Assembly: GCA_033980235.1 (NCBI GenBank)
Contig: CM067077.1
Coordinates: 4,143,972 to 4,207,971 of the forward strand
DNA: 64,000 nt
Origin: Diadema setosum
Lineage: Eukaryota; Echinodermata; Echinoidea; Diadematoida; Diadematidae
Direction: 5' to 3'
Part shown: piece by piece, positions 42,541 to 55,265 of the stretch
How the letters are laid out: each line of letters opens with the position of its first letter
Numbering within the stretch: position 1 is the first letter of the stretch
Notes under the pieces: model-generated
Told to the model about the DNA's origin: nothing
Seen by the model: the letters and a program-made list of their open reading frames with translations, nothing else
Databases searched by the model: none
Program-made: the position numbers and the translations under genes

Positions 42541-45176
42541 CAATTTGAAAATTAAAAAACTGAAAAACTTGAAAATTTGGACTGGAGTACAGTGTACATC
42601 AAGCTCATCTATGATGCAGACAAGAAGGATAAAGATGACTTCCCTCATTATTTGTCTGAAAAATGACAAAAAAGAAAAAAGAAAAAGGAAAACGGAAAAA
42701 GAGAAGGCACAATTATCTATGGATGATTTGATTTCTCCTATTCTCCTCCGATAAGCCTCGGGATCGAGACAGTAATGTGGTCCCCCAACAATTTTGTTCC
42801 CACGCCTCTATGGTTCACTTCAAAGGATATTTTATCCGATATAATTGCTGTCATCTTTATGGTAGAAAAAAAAAGAAAGAGTAATTCTATCTTCACCCAC
42901 AAGCTAAATCATTTGTCATTTTTTCTTTCCATCTACCTCAAAGAAAGAGACATAAAAAAAATGGGGACTTCGTTCACTTTGATGTATGTTTCCTCAGAGC
43001 ACTGACAGTCCTTACTGCATCATTAAACATCAAATGCCCTCTCTGGGATGAGGGGGGGGGGGGGGAGCTGTTTTAGAAGTCCCAAAGTCACACCCTTTCC
43101 CACTCTGTCATGGGTTCTACTTTCTGCTTTACTGCCTTCATAGTTTATGTGGCTGTCCAATGGGCAGGGAAATTTCTATTCCTTCTTTCTTTCTTTCTTT
43201 CTTTCTTTCTTTTTTGTCCCTTTCTCATATTAGAAATTTCACAATTGTTGATGAATTTCTTTTGGAATAAATTGACTGCATCAAACTTCAAGCTGTGAAA
43301 GTATGCACCCCTCCGTTCTTTATCACTGTAAAAAAAAAGTCACATTCAAAAAACTACTTCTCTGTATCAATTGCCTGAAATCAGTTTTTATCTCTTTGTA
43401 CAGATGAGAGATATATGAAAGAGTGATGTTAAGGTGACAAAATGGCAGTGTGATAAATCATGAAAAATGAGGTTACTTATCTTTTAAACTGCCTTGTAAA
43501 TTCCTTCTTGCACAATTAATTTCATATTCTCATCATTTTATGACCATTCAAAGATCATCTTTATAGACTCCTCTTTTTTAGCTATGGATCTTCTTCTTTC
43601 TTTTGCTCCTTAAAGCTGAATGTACAACTTACTTTACAGTGCATGGGTCTAATAGCAATGAAAGTCAAACAATTATTTTTGCCAGCTATTACAGCTTTTC
43701 TTTCAAATCATGATTTACCTACATGTACTTACAATGTCTGTGTATAGATACTGAGAAACAAAAACATAAACAAAACTCAGAATACAATATAACTGCAGAA
43801 ATGCACTTGCAACAGACATTGACAGAACAGAAGGTGTAGAAACCAAACTTTATTTACACCCTGGATTAAGGTTTCAAGCAATGTGTAATCGATAACACTA
43901 CTAAATCTGCCTTTACATGTGTATACCTTTTTACATTTTGAGAGAAGTCATATCAGTATACTGGGTTAAAAGGGTAACTTTTTAACCATCAATCACAGAA
44001 ATATGCACTAAGCGATCCAATGAACTAACACCTGAACGTGAAACCACTTCAAATCACGGAGACCCTGCTCCATTTTCAGGGGGTGCGTCCCTACGCCGAC
44101 AATAGGGGCGGATCGATTCCACCATCAAGCAAAAAAGGGAATGCTGGGTAAATGAAGAGAAAAAAAAAGAATAAAAGAGAGAAAACATATCAGGTAAAGT
44201 GATCGCACAGCGTGTGCCATACTGTCTTGCTCACGAGTCGTTACGCACGGTCATCAATAAACCGGGCTCCGGGTGATTGAGGACGAGAACGAGTCGGAGT
44301 GAAGGGATAATAGAGAGGGGGTAATTAATAGCAAGCTTGACACCTCTCTCTCTTTCTCCCAAACTCCAGTAAAAAGTACGCGGCCACCGAGAAGAAGAAT
44401 TCAAAGAGGAGAGCGAACGCTTGGGAAACTGTTGGAGTCAGGTCTGACGGGTCGACAATCACAGCGTTTTGACTCCTGGAAGAAAAGGGGGGCAAATCTC
44501 CGTGGCACCCAAGTCTGAAGAGGACGGATTGGGCATTTCTGCCAAATTGACAACCGGGTGATTTCATCCGTCTCTCGCCTGCTGGATGACATTAATGGAT
44601 TCTTGCCATCAACCGTAGTAATAGCTTAAAAAGCAATATGAATAAGGCAACTCAAAGAGAACATAAAGGAAATTTTCTATAAAGCCGAATCAAAAGTGGC
44701 GTCTGTACATTATCTGAATGGAGTATTAAACAAACATGTTAACCAGGGAATCTTTACCCCTTTATCTCTCCCCCAATCTCTACATCATCTTTTATTCTAC
44801 TTGCTGCCTACAGACCTAATTCCTATTTCTTTTTCTGTCTATTTGCCAACAATCTCTCTCTTTCTATCTACAATGTATCTATTACCTATCTCTTCTTCTG
44901 TCTTTTTTTTTCTCTATCTCTTTTATTCTATCTCTTTCAGTCTCTATGCATATCACTGTATATGCAACATCTCAAAACTCAGCTTCCTGGAACAAGATGA
45001 GGGGAAGTACTGCTTGCGCTCATAATGATTCAAATTGATGCTCATTTCACTGGCATTTCCTTGTCACTATCAAGCTGTTACATGTATCTACAGTATTGAG
45101 CTGTTATTTTGGCAAGGGTTTAATTTTCCCAATTGCACTTGATCTAGAACTACAATTGACCTGGGCAGGAAGGCAG
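42541..45176. other. Host DNA with a GC-richer island
   Basis: The stretch 44030-44600 is GC- and CpG-richer, with a TTTCTCCCAAACTCCAG acceptor-like signal before 44369 and a GGTCATCAATAAACC motif of the PBX/HOX type. Frames there (for example KKYAATEKKNSKRRANAWET) are not recognised. A TTTC microsatellite lies at 43181-43215, a G run at 43050-43064 and a pyrimidine-rich tract at 44757-44945. Confidence 0.4.
43181..43215. repeat. (CTTT)n microsatellite
   Basis: About seven CTTT units end in a T run. Confidence 0.95.
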
Positions 45177-45424
45177 TCAAAGAGATGATATAGTTTTGGT
45201 TGTGGTCCTAATAAAAGATGGTCCCATCTTTTATTCTACGGACCACTTTGTTTTGGATATCTCAGTCATTTCAAAACTGATTTTCATTAAAGAAACTCTG
45301 AATTCCTCCTAGAATTAGAATGCCCTTTCATATTTCAGAAGTACACATGTAGTTTCTCATTATCTCACCGTCCAAAGAAAAAATATGAAGCATTATCTCA
45401 AGCAAAACTATACCATCCCTTTAA
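45177..45424. repeat. Miniature element, AAAGGGATGGTATAGTTTTG ends
   Basis: The left end GTCAAAGAGATGATATAGTT and the right end AACTATACCATCCCTTTAAC (read on the plus strand) are inverted copies with about four mismatches over 26 bp. The interior holds a nested palindrome at 45210-45235 (AATAAAAGATGG, two bases, CCATCTTTTATT) with GTGGTCC and GGACCAC outside it. Confidence 0.75.
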
Positions 45425-46692
45425 CTGTAAAACAAGATGGCACACTGTTGCATTGACCATGAGCACCTCCCCGCCCCACACCCCCCTCTTCCACTTGAAG
45501 TTTAACTTGGCATGTAACTCAAATGAATGCTGACAGGGGCTTAAACAACTGATTAACACCCTGTGCACATTAAATTTTCTGGTTTAGGACAAAGTGGCAA
45601 GCACCATCCCTGGCCAACTACAATCTCTATGCCAGGAGCAATGTCCCTTTCAACAATATTATCTTCTCTATACACACACACACACACACACAAAAAAGAA
45701 GAAGCTTGAAGCTATCATGTCCTGCAAAGTAGATCACAGTTCTACACCCCCCCCCCCCTCGAAAAAAAAAAGAGAGGAAAAAAGTTTGTCATGCTGCTAA
45801 CCTCTGCTCCATACCTCAGTGACAGGGCCAGCGTTGCCAAGTTCAATAACTGATAAGTCACTTGCCCTTGAAAGAGAGGGGAACTCTGAAGTGCTAAAGG
45901 GAGGGATGGTTGGGGGGGGGGGGGGGGAGGGGAGGTCTTACTACGATAAGAAAAACACACACGGCAATCACCGGTATTGAAAGTCCTCATCCTTTCGTCA
46001 TGTTTTCTTAACTTTGGCGAAAGTTATTTCGAGGAGAGAAGCACGCCTTTCTCTCTCCCTTTTCCATGCAGTCATATCATGATAGCGTTCAATCCTGGTA
46101 TTTCCTTTGCCTAAGAGCTTGCAGTGTTGCAGCCAGACAGGAGGAAGAGAGATAGAAGGAAAGGATGAGAGAAAGAGCGAGAGAAGGAGAGTAGGTAGAG
46201 TGCGGGAGAGAAAGAGTGCAGGAAAGAAAGAGGGAGAGAATGTAGGAGAGAGATAGAGAGAAGGAGAAAGATAGAGGAAAAGGAAAGAAATCATCCAAAG
46301 GGCATTTGTGGAGACTAAGCTTCTGATCCATGGATAGATTCCTGAAAAAAAAAAATGAAAGAAAACAGTGTGAAGGTGTCATTCACACTCAAAAGATAAC
46401 CCCCTGCCTGCACACTATACTCCATCACTCAGAAAAACTCTGCTAGTTCGGGGCGGTTGAGGTAGAGGCTCTTTCCTTGAAGGTGGGCATTATCTCACAG
46501 AAAGTTTGGCTAACGTTTAACATTCATCAAATCTAAGCGAGGAAATGGATTAATTACACAACAAATGCTGGTTATTAATGTGAAATAATCAAACAAGCCT
46601 GCATTTTTTTTTTGCTTTAATGTCTATTTTATCTTATTTTGGTGCATGTGACACTTGATGAAGCAGGTTGTCAGGATATAAAAAAAAAATAG
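45425..46692. other. Host DNA dominated by simple sequence
   Basis: It holds (AC)n at 45673-45692, C and A runs at 45746-45770, a G run at 45911-45928 and a 150-base GA-rich polypurine tract at 46139-46290. No gene was recognised. Confidence 0.5.
46139..46290. repeat. Polypurine (GA-rich) tract
   Basis: About 150 bases of nearly uninterrupted A and G (GAGAGAAAGAG-type units) occur on the plus strand. The minus strand gives low-complexity serine/leucine frames, which are not genes. Confidence 0.9.
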
Positions 46693-49250
46693 AACTAGAG
46701 ATTGTAATTTGTCATCACTGACAAATTAAGGTGATCCGATTTTTTTTTATCAATGTTTCGAGTCCTGATCGCAATAGGCATGACCATACAAGTTTCATCT
46801 GTGTTTAGAGACATTGGCCGTGTGATGTTTGCATTCTCATTTAGCAAAGGGAGTCGTATCTGCCATCATTGGTACCAAATTCTGTATACACTGAATAACG
46901 AAGATACAGCAATGAATACATAGGACTTTGACCCACCTTTACACTCCCAAGATGGCATCTGAGGAAAAAGTGGTTATTTTGTGAAATGATTCTTGCGACA
47001 TCGTCTATATACGTGTGCAAAATATGGCAAAGATAGGACAGGTATTCACCAAGATACAAAATGCAACATTTATGACCTTTGACCCTTATTTACATACCCA
47101 AGATATTGTCCAATCAAGTAATTGTTATTTCATGAAATAATGTACGTGACATGAACTAAACATGTGCAAAATATGGGGGTGATAGGGCGTGTTTTTCTTG
47201 AGTTATTACAAAGAAAGTTGCAGAAAGAAAGAACTATCTAAATACATCGAAGATAAGATTTATTTTTTATCAAGATTTTTAATGTGATTCTGACATCGTA
47301 TGAATAAACGAAGGGCATATAACGATAGTGCAAAATCTCAGTTACAACATATTAAAATCTGGGAGAAATTCACCGAAGGGTAAGTGAGCTAGTGCTCGAT
47401 AAAGACGATCATGTCAATTTTCACATAAAAAAAAAATTCCGTCCCATAGAGATAACACGTCATAACGAAGATACAGAAAGAAGTACATATGACATTTGAC
47501 CCCAATTTGCACAGACAAGATGGCATCTGAGCAAAAAGTGGTTATTTTGTGATACGATCCTTGTAACATCGTTTTTATGTGTGCAAAATATGGGAAAGAT
47601 AGGACATATATTCACCAAGATACAGGATGAAACATGTATGACCTTTGACCCTAATTTACATACCCAAGATGGTGTCTGATCAGGTAGTTGTTATTTCATG
47701 AAATAATGTACGTGACATGAACTAAACATGTGCAAAATATGGGATCAATAGCCAATGTTGTTGTTCATCTATCGCACAGAAAGAAGTAGAAAGAAAGAAA
47801 AAGAAAGAAAAAAATATGTTATTTTATAGAAATTTGAAGGAGAAGCATAAATAAATCAGAAAAAGATAAAGTTATGAAGGGAGGTTAAGACTAACTAAAG
47901 AAAAAGAAGAAAAAAGTGTTTAAAAAAATTATAAAAAAAATATTGGCAGGGGTGAGGCTCGAACCAGGGACCTTAGGATTACGAGTCGGATGCGCTATGC
48001 AATGACCTATTTCATGCTCCATAGGCCCTGTGTATTAAGCAAAATGACGCTGCATCGAAGTCACGTGCCATTTTTCAACCAAGTTTATCGACGTGATGCC
48101 GACATCGTATGAAAAAATGGAGGGCACACTTACGATAGCCCAAAGTCTCAGCTACAACATACTAAAATCTGGGAGAAATTCACCGAAGCATAAGTGAGCT
48201 AGTGCTCGAAAAAGAGAGTCATGTCAATTTTCACTGCCAGAAAAACTGCTCTCCCATAGAGATAACACGTAAACTGGTCAAATTTGACAATATTACATTC
48301 AATCCATTTTTACGAGGTGATGCCGTCCTCCAATCAAAATGTTGTAATTATATTAATGAAAGATCATTTAATAAGCTACAACATACTGAAATTTGGGTGT
48401 AAACTGTCAAAGCATAAGTGAGATACGCTCGAGTGAACTTGAAATTTGATGACGTCATTTTGAAAATTTACTTTTTTTACTTTATTAAGAAATTTGATAT
48501 CTTTTAATCATTTTGCCAGCATCGCCAACCCATGAAATGACATGTACAACTCATCAGCTTTCAGAATATGTGAAGAAAGTGGGAGGTTACCGTCCATCCT
48601 GACGAGTAAAATCGAATTTAAAATTGGCGTTTTTTTGGCATCGTTGCACTGTATATCGCCATTGACGCGCGCGCGGAATTTCAACTTTGACGGGCCCGTA
48701 TGACATCATATTGAGTCGGATTGACTTGAAACTTGGTAGAAATATTCCTTGACACTTTAGGCATCCGATGAATGTAAAAAAACGGGAAATTTCCATTGCA
48801 AATGAGCTGTGTGTGCGAATATGTGCGCGCGCGTACGCGTCCGTCCAATTTTTTCAATTTTTCAAAAAATGGTCCAAATGCTCTAAAACGTGTGCAAAAA
48901 AAATTTGAGCTCGATTTGAGCATACAAATATTTCAACGCGCGCGTACGCGCACGTTTGAAGAGAAAATATGAATTTTGATAATATGAGTAAAATGCGCAT
49001 AACTTGAAATGTATGTGACGTAAATTTCATTGCAAAATTCTATTCTATTAATGAGATATGAATGAAAATGTGTTTTCATATAATGACGTCATAGTGACGT
49101 CACGGTCGACTGATCACTATGATTTTACTTGATCTGCCGTCTTTGGGACATGATACATATATGGTATAAGTTTGACATTGAAAGGCAATGCACTTTCTGA
49201 GCTAACCGCTGCACAAATTTTGGTTAGAAATAAAGAAGAATAAAAAGAAG
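46693..49250 (+). repeat. Tandem element unit 1 (about 2.56 kb)
   Basis: It begins AACTAGAGATTGTAATTTG with a 9-bp stem (AATTTGTCA, loop TCAC, TGACAAATT) and then AGGTGATCCGA. Inside, a ~290-bp module (from GACCTTTGACCC through GATGGCATCTGAG to CATGTGCAAAATATGGG) occurs twice, at about 46926 and 47493. The right half holds CGCGCGCGTACGCG blocks and paired TGACGTCA sites. The unit carries about 246 extra bases compared with unit 2, mostly the SINE-like insertion. It encodes no recognisable protein. Confidence 0.88.
47945..48022 (-). pseudogene. tRNA-Thr-like SINE head / tRNA pseudogene
   Basis: Read on the minus strand the stretch has an A-box-like TAGGTCATTGCATAGCGC, an anticodon-loop-like CGACTCGTAATC (anticodon CGT) and a B box GGTTCGAGCC. 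Then come CCCTGCC and a T run that could stop RNA polymerase III. The anticodon and acceptor stems pair poorly, so it is not a working tRNA gene. It lies inside unit 1 and is absent at the matching place in unit 2. This supports an inserted tRNA-derived SINE covering roughly 47780-48030. Confidence 0.6.
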
Positions 49251-51618
49251 AACTAGAGATTGTAATTTGTCATCACTGACAAATTAAGGTGATCCGATTT
49301 TTTTTTTTTTTTTTAATCAATGATTCAAGTCCTGATCGCAATAGGCATGGCCATGCAGGTTTCATCTGTGTTCAGAGACATTGGCCGTGTGATGTTTGGA
49401 TTCTCATTTAGAAAAGGGAGTCATATATGCCATCTTTGGTACCAAATCTGTATACACTATAACGAAGACACAGCAATAAGTACATATGACCTTTGACCCC
49501 ACTTTGCACAACCTAGATGGCATCTGAGCAAAAAGTGGTTATTTTGTGAAATGATTCTTGTAACATGATCTTTGCGTGTGCAAAATATGGGAAAGATAAG
49601 ACATGTATTCACCAAGATACAGGATGAAACATTTGTGACCTTTGACCCTAATTTACATACCAAAGATGTTGTCCGATCAAGTAGTTGTTATTTTATGAAA
49701 TAATGTACGTGACATGAACTAAACATGTGCAAAATATGGGTGTGATAGGGGCTGTTTTTCTTGAGTTATTGCAAAGAAAGTTGCAGAAACATTGAAATAG
49801 CTCAATACATCAAAGATAAGCTTTAATTTCAACCAAGTATTGTAACATGATCCCGACATCATATGAAAAAACAAAGGGCACGGAACGATAGCGCAAAGTC
49901 TCAGTTACAACATATTAAAATCTGAATACCGAAGGGTAAGTGAGCTAGTGCTCGATAAAGACAATCATGTCAATTTTCACATCTAGAAAAATTCCCTCCC
50001 ATAGAGATAACACGTCATAACGAAGAAACAGAAAGAAGTACATATGACCTTTTGACACCACTTTACACAGACAAGATGGCATCTGAGCAAAGAGTGGTTA
50101 TTTTGTGAAATGATTCTTGTAACATGATCTTTGCGTGTGCAAAATATGGGAAAGATAGGACATGTATTCACCAAGATACAGGATAAAACATTTATGACCT
50201 TTGACCCTAATTTACATACCCAAGATGGCGTCTGATCAAGTAGTTGTTATTTTATGAAATAATGTTCGTAACATGAACTAAACATGTGCAAAATATGGTG
50301 GTGATAGGGTATGTTTTTCTTGGGTTATTGCACATAAAGTTGTAAAAAGAAAGAAATATTACAATACATCGAAGATAAGCTTTAATTTCAACCAAGTTTT
50401 TTCACGCGATCCCGACAACGTATGAAAAAACAAATGGCACACTTACGATAGCCCTACGTCTCAGCTACAACATATTAAAATCTTAGAGAAATTCACCGAA
50501 GCATAAGTGAGCTAGTGGTCGATAAAGATAGTCATGTCAATTGTCATTTCCATAAAGATTGCACTCCCATAGAGATTACACGTAAACTGGTCAAATTTGA
50601 CAAGGTTACCTTCAATCCATTTTTTCGAGGTGATGTCGTCATCTAATCAAATTTGTGTAATTACAATTATGAAAGAGCATTTCATAAGCTACAACATATT
50701 GAAATTAAGGTGAAAATTGGCAAAGGATAAGTGAGATACGCTCGAGTAAACTTGAAATTTGATGACGTCATTTTGAAAATTTACTTTTTTTACTTTATTA
50801 AGAAATTTGATATCTTTTAATCATTTTGTCAGCATCGTCAGCCCATGAAATGACATGTACAACTCATCAGCTTTCAGAATATGTAAAGAAAATGGGGGGT
50901 CACCGTCCATCCTGACGAGTAAAATCCGATTTAAAATTGGCGGTTTTTTGGCATAGTTGCACTGTGTATCCCCATTGACGCACGCGCGGAATTTTGAATT
51001 TGACGGGCCCGTATGACGTCATATTGAATCGGATCGACTTGAAACTTGGTATAAATATTCCTTGACATTTCGGACATCCTATCCGTGTGAAAAAATTGAA
51101 AATTTCTATTTCATATGAGCTGTGCGTGCGAATATGTGCGCGCGCGTACGCGTCCGTCCAATTTTTTCAATTTTTCGAAAAATGCTCCAAATGGTCTGAA
51201 ACGTGTGCAAAAAAGTTTTGAGCTCGATTTGAGCATACAAATATTTTAACGCGCGCGTACGCGCGCGTTTTGAGATAAAAATGAATTTTGAGAATATGAG
51301 TAGAATTCGCATGACTTGAAATATATGTGACGTACATTTCATTGAAATATTCTATTCCATTAATGAGATATGCATGAAAATGTGTTTTCATATAATGACG
51401 TCATAGTGACGTCACGGTCGACTGATCACTATGATTTTACTTGCGCTGTCGTCTTTGCGACATGATACATATATGGTATAAGTTTGACATTGAGAGGCAA
51501 TGCACTTTCTGAGCTAACCTCTGCACAACTTTTGAGGAGAAATAAAGAAAGAAACAAAGAAAGAAGAAAGATTCAGTACAGATACAGAAGGTGATCCGAG
51601 AGGATACTCGGATCACCT
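49251..51618 (+). repeat. Tandem element unit 2 (about 2.37 kb)
   Basis: It starts with the same AACTAGAGATTG and hairpin, joined head-to-tail to unit 1. The module recurs at about 49490 and 50046. The unit ends with a 12-bp perfect stem, AGGTGATCCGAG (51589-51600), six-base loop, CTCGGATCACCT (51607-51618). This end matches the AGGTGATCCGA near the left end in inverted sense. Hairpin ends and tandem joining recall Helitron-type elements, but no TC...CTRR ends with a helicase were seen, so the class is open. Confidence 0.88.
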
Positions 51619-52527
51619 AAAAAGACAAAGGTGACTGTTGTTAAAGTAATGAAAATATCAGGTACTCTTTCACTGCAGATAGCAACCTACACTTCAACTT
51701 CTCTGCAGAGATAATAATATCTCATGATATTTAGTCCAAACACAGAAGGAAAGATGAAAAAGATAAGTCGCAAAATGCCCCAAAGTCCCCCAAATTCTGA
51801 AATTCAGAGACTGTTGGCAACGGTGAGGCCAGACATGGCGAGCATGATCCACTAAATCTCCCGAAATTGTGCACTTTACAATCATTAGGGTGGGAGAGGG
51901 AAGAGAAAAATGATGACACATTTATCTCCTTTGCTCCCTCACCTCAAAATATATAAATGTCTGTGCTCACAAAAATGCCAAGAATGCACTCACAAATGTG
52001 TTTCATATCATCATATACCAGAGAGATCAGTGGACCAGAGAGGGGAGAATTTACTGTAAAAACACAAGTCCTGATGCCCGGCATGTTTGAGCACTAGTTC
52101 GGGTAAGCCCTGGCATAAAAACCGGGACTTGTATGCTCAAGATCATCCATGGAACCTGAAGATTACAGAAATAATGCTGATGGTCATATTGCAAGATACA
52201 CACACAAACACACACACATACCCACACATGCAAAACAGTATTTGGAAAAAAGGAAACAAGATAAAAAGGGGAAAATTTGTATCTAAAAGGATGAAGGTTA
52301 GTGAAAAAAATCTGTTTAAGGGGGAAAAATAGATAAAAAAGAAGCTACAAATGGGAGAGGTACAGTGGAGAAAGATACAAAATGAGAGAGGCTACATATT
52401 ACTGTATCTTTGCCATGTTTGAAACACGCCTCAATATCCACTTTCAAAATGCATTTGCAAAGGGCTTTCGGATCGTGTCTCTCGAGTTGTCGCGCTTATC
52501 ATCTCTATAGAGGTCTATCATGAGTCT
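51619..52527. other. Host DNA without recognisable gene
   Basis: AT-rich sequence with a short CA-type repeat at 52196-52228. No frame stands out. Confidence 0.45.
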
Positions 52528-52601
52528 CACATTTTTGGACTATTTTGAAGCACTAAGGCTGGGTTTTTGTTTCATCTGCAAATGGTAAATAATACCTTTA
52601 A
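52528..52601. repeat. Fragment of the TTAAAGG miniature element
   Basis: It matches the right end of the element at 56450-56820 (GGGTTTTTGTTTCATCTGCA then AATGGTAAATAATACCTTTAA). Confidence 0.7.
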
Positions 52602-52674
52602 TTCTACTCCACAAGTGAGTTGACAAATGCACCAAGAGATTTAAAAGTACGTAAACTGTGTTTTAAATTGTTAT

Positions 52675-52766
52675 CAACCCGTTCAGAACGGTTTGATTTT
52701 GCTACAACACGCATTTCCCATAGACACCTGCCCGAGTGTATTTGGGACTCGTCCTCAGTGGGTTAA
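52675..52766. repeat. GTTGAGGACG short inverted repeat, copy 5
   Basis: It runs from ATCAACCCGTTCAGAACGG to GTCCTCAGTGGGTTAA over about 92 bp, with the GCTACAACACGCATTTCCCA core. Confidence 0.75.
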
Positions 52767-54038
52767 AAAGGATACAGGAAGGGTTCGTGAAAAGATAGAT
52801 GGAACACTGTAAATGTCAATTTTTTTCACAAGATTATTTATTTTTTGTGCCATGAGGCTAAAAAAAAAAATGATTGAACCAATTCTAAAATGTGCACAGA
52901 AAATTGCGAAGATATTTTTGAAGGATCTAGAATTCATGGTAGCCAGAAGTGGCATAAAATACTTGAAAATTAATGTAATGCAACAATTTCACATTCACAG
53001 TATATGAAACAAAAAAAGGGGATGATAGAGAGAGAAAGAGAGAAGTACAGAAACAGAAGAGAAAATGGGAAAAAATGGCATTAACGATCAAATGATGCTA
53101 CAAATGTTCAGGGTGGGAAGACCCATCGACAGCATGATATGAAGAAAAGAGAAGGAAAGAAGAGAAAAATGATAAAAGAGAGAAAATGAGAGGACAAATA
53201 GCATTATTAAGATTATTGCAAAGCAGCTGCATGTTGAAGAAGGCATTGATAAATTTGAAAAAAAAAGTTTTCCTTGTGTTCAAAAACAAAAGAAAAAGAT
53301 TAGAGCAAAACAGAAAAATATACCCACATAACCTCGATTTTATTGAGAAAAAAAAAGGAACTTCTCATCTTTAATATCAACAAAACCTTCTATTGACAAA
53401 AAAAAAGAAAAAAGAAAAAAAAAACACAAGAATGAGTCGCATTTGTGGGATTACAAAATGAAGCAACAGAAAAAAAAAAAGGGAAAAGAAAAAGCATGCG
53501 TCATCATATTGTTAACAAAATCATTCGAGTTCCAGGGAACTACATGTAGTCCAGGGGTAGAGAAGTGGTCCAGGGGTTGAGGGAAGGGCCCCCTCGCGGA
53601 CGGCTGACGAAATTTCCCAGGAGGAGTTGGCCGCCACGGGCGCCATGTGTGAAGGATCAAGAGTAAGCCCCGCACAGTTTTTCCCACGCTCCGGATTTAT
53701 TAAGCTCAAAATGTGCCGGGGATCGCCGAGGCGATGTCGTTGTTACCCCCGTTGTCGTGGCAATCGGAGAAAAGGATTGCGCCCGCCGAGGAAGGGAAAA
53801 ATAAAACACAAGAGAAAATGGGGGAAGAAGAGGGAACCTAGGATTGTTGGGCGAGGGGGAGGGGTAGGGGAACTTTGGTGGAGAATTTTGAAGTGAACGA
53901 TTCAAAGAGCCACTCTGGGAAATCAAGAAAAGTAGGCTAGCATCATCATCTGGTGCTAATATTTATTTATTTTTTTCATTTTTTCATTTCACCTTAAACC
54001 CTCTCATGGTTTGAAATGATTCTATTTGGTCATGGTGG

Positions 54039-54080
54039 ACACACACACACACACACACACACAAACAAACAAACAAACAC
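54039..54080. repeat. (CA)n and (AAAC)n microsatellite
   Basis: About twelve CA units are followed by four AAAC units. Confidence 0.95.
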
Positions 54081-55265
54081 AAAACAGAGACATACAAACC
54101 CCCCACACATACACATACATTTATGCACACAAAAGCATACATACAATGTACAAACACATAAAGCGAAGCAGTAATGCCAATCTCATTCTCCAGATTCTGT
54201 AAAGTGCTGATAAATAAATGTGTGACACGTGTGTGCCCCACTGAGTGGCAGCTCCCTCTACCAGACGAAGCATGTTTTTTCCTCCTCCCCCCCCCCCCCC
54301 CCCAATATGATATGATGCTTCTTTCCCATAACACTCACTGGATAGTTCACTCCCCAAATCTTCATGTATATATTTGGTTGGGGTCAAGGGAAGGCCAAGG
54401 CAGAAATTGATTTTTTCCCTTCTCCTACATGCACTTGAAATCACATCTAGGCCCATGGATTCTAGGAGCTGCGATTTTAAGTTGAGAAAATAAGGACGAA
54501 TTGTGGAAAACATGGAAAGGATCCCCCTTCTTAGAGCTGCTGATCTTTTGACATGACATACTCATCAAATGTAAGTTTGTCGCTTCAAGATGGACAGGCG
54601 GATGATCGCATGTCACTGTCAATGTTTCGAAATTCTCACTGACTTCATATTCAAACAATCCTATCAATACTCACTTCATAGCTAGGATTAGCAGTATCCT
54701 GTCTTTTCTAAGTTTGAAAAGGCTGTGGAAGTCCACCCCCACCCCCCCCCCCCCCCCACACACACAGCCATAATTACCCACTGATTCAAAAACAAAGTGA
54801 GAAGTACTTTATGTGTGATGGTAAAAATATTTTCACTGAAGAATTCACTGGAGAAAATGGAGCAATCGAAAGAAAATATGCAGGTGTATTTATGAAATGT
54901 CTCAAAATAGAGGTACAATGTAAAAACTGGGACGTTCTCTGTCCACCTGGTGGCACTATGCGTGCTGCTATCATTCCAATGTGGATGCTAAGCACATGTC
55001 GCCTGGTGGCAGACTCGGTCTCTCTCTTCACCCGTCTATATTTCAAATCTGGATACAAGGTTGACATGCAATCTTAGAAATACACAACTTATCCCAAACC
55101 TACTAAACACCATCCCCTAACCCCCCCCCCCCACGAAAAAAACAAGAAGCAGTATTAAGAAGAAGAAAAAAAAGCATGTGATCTGCCAAAGTGAGCAGAT
55201 AAAGATTTGTTACAAGAGCGCAGATTAAGATATGTTACAGAAGCCTACACCTCCCAAACAAATTG

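Noticed and set aside
44696..45025. 109-residue hydrophobic plus-strand frame resembling a membrane protein
   Set aside because: Produced by a pyrimidine-rich simple sequence giving leucine, serine and phenylalanine.
45998..46382. Serine/leucine-rich minus-strand frames
   Set aside because: They translate the GA-rich polypurine tract.
47945..48022. Functional tRNA-Thr gene
   Set aside because: Anticodon and acceptor stems do not pair and the segment behaves as an insertion in a repeat.
46926..50350. CRISPR-like or satellite array from repeated GACCTTTGACCC modules
   Set aside because: Only four modules of about 290 bp in two units with long unequal spacing; there are no short repeats with unique spacers.
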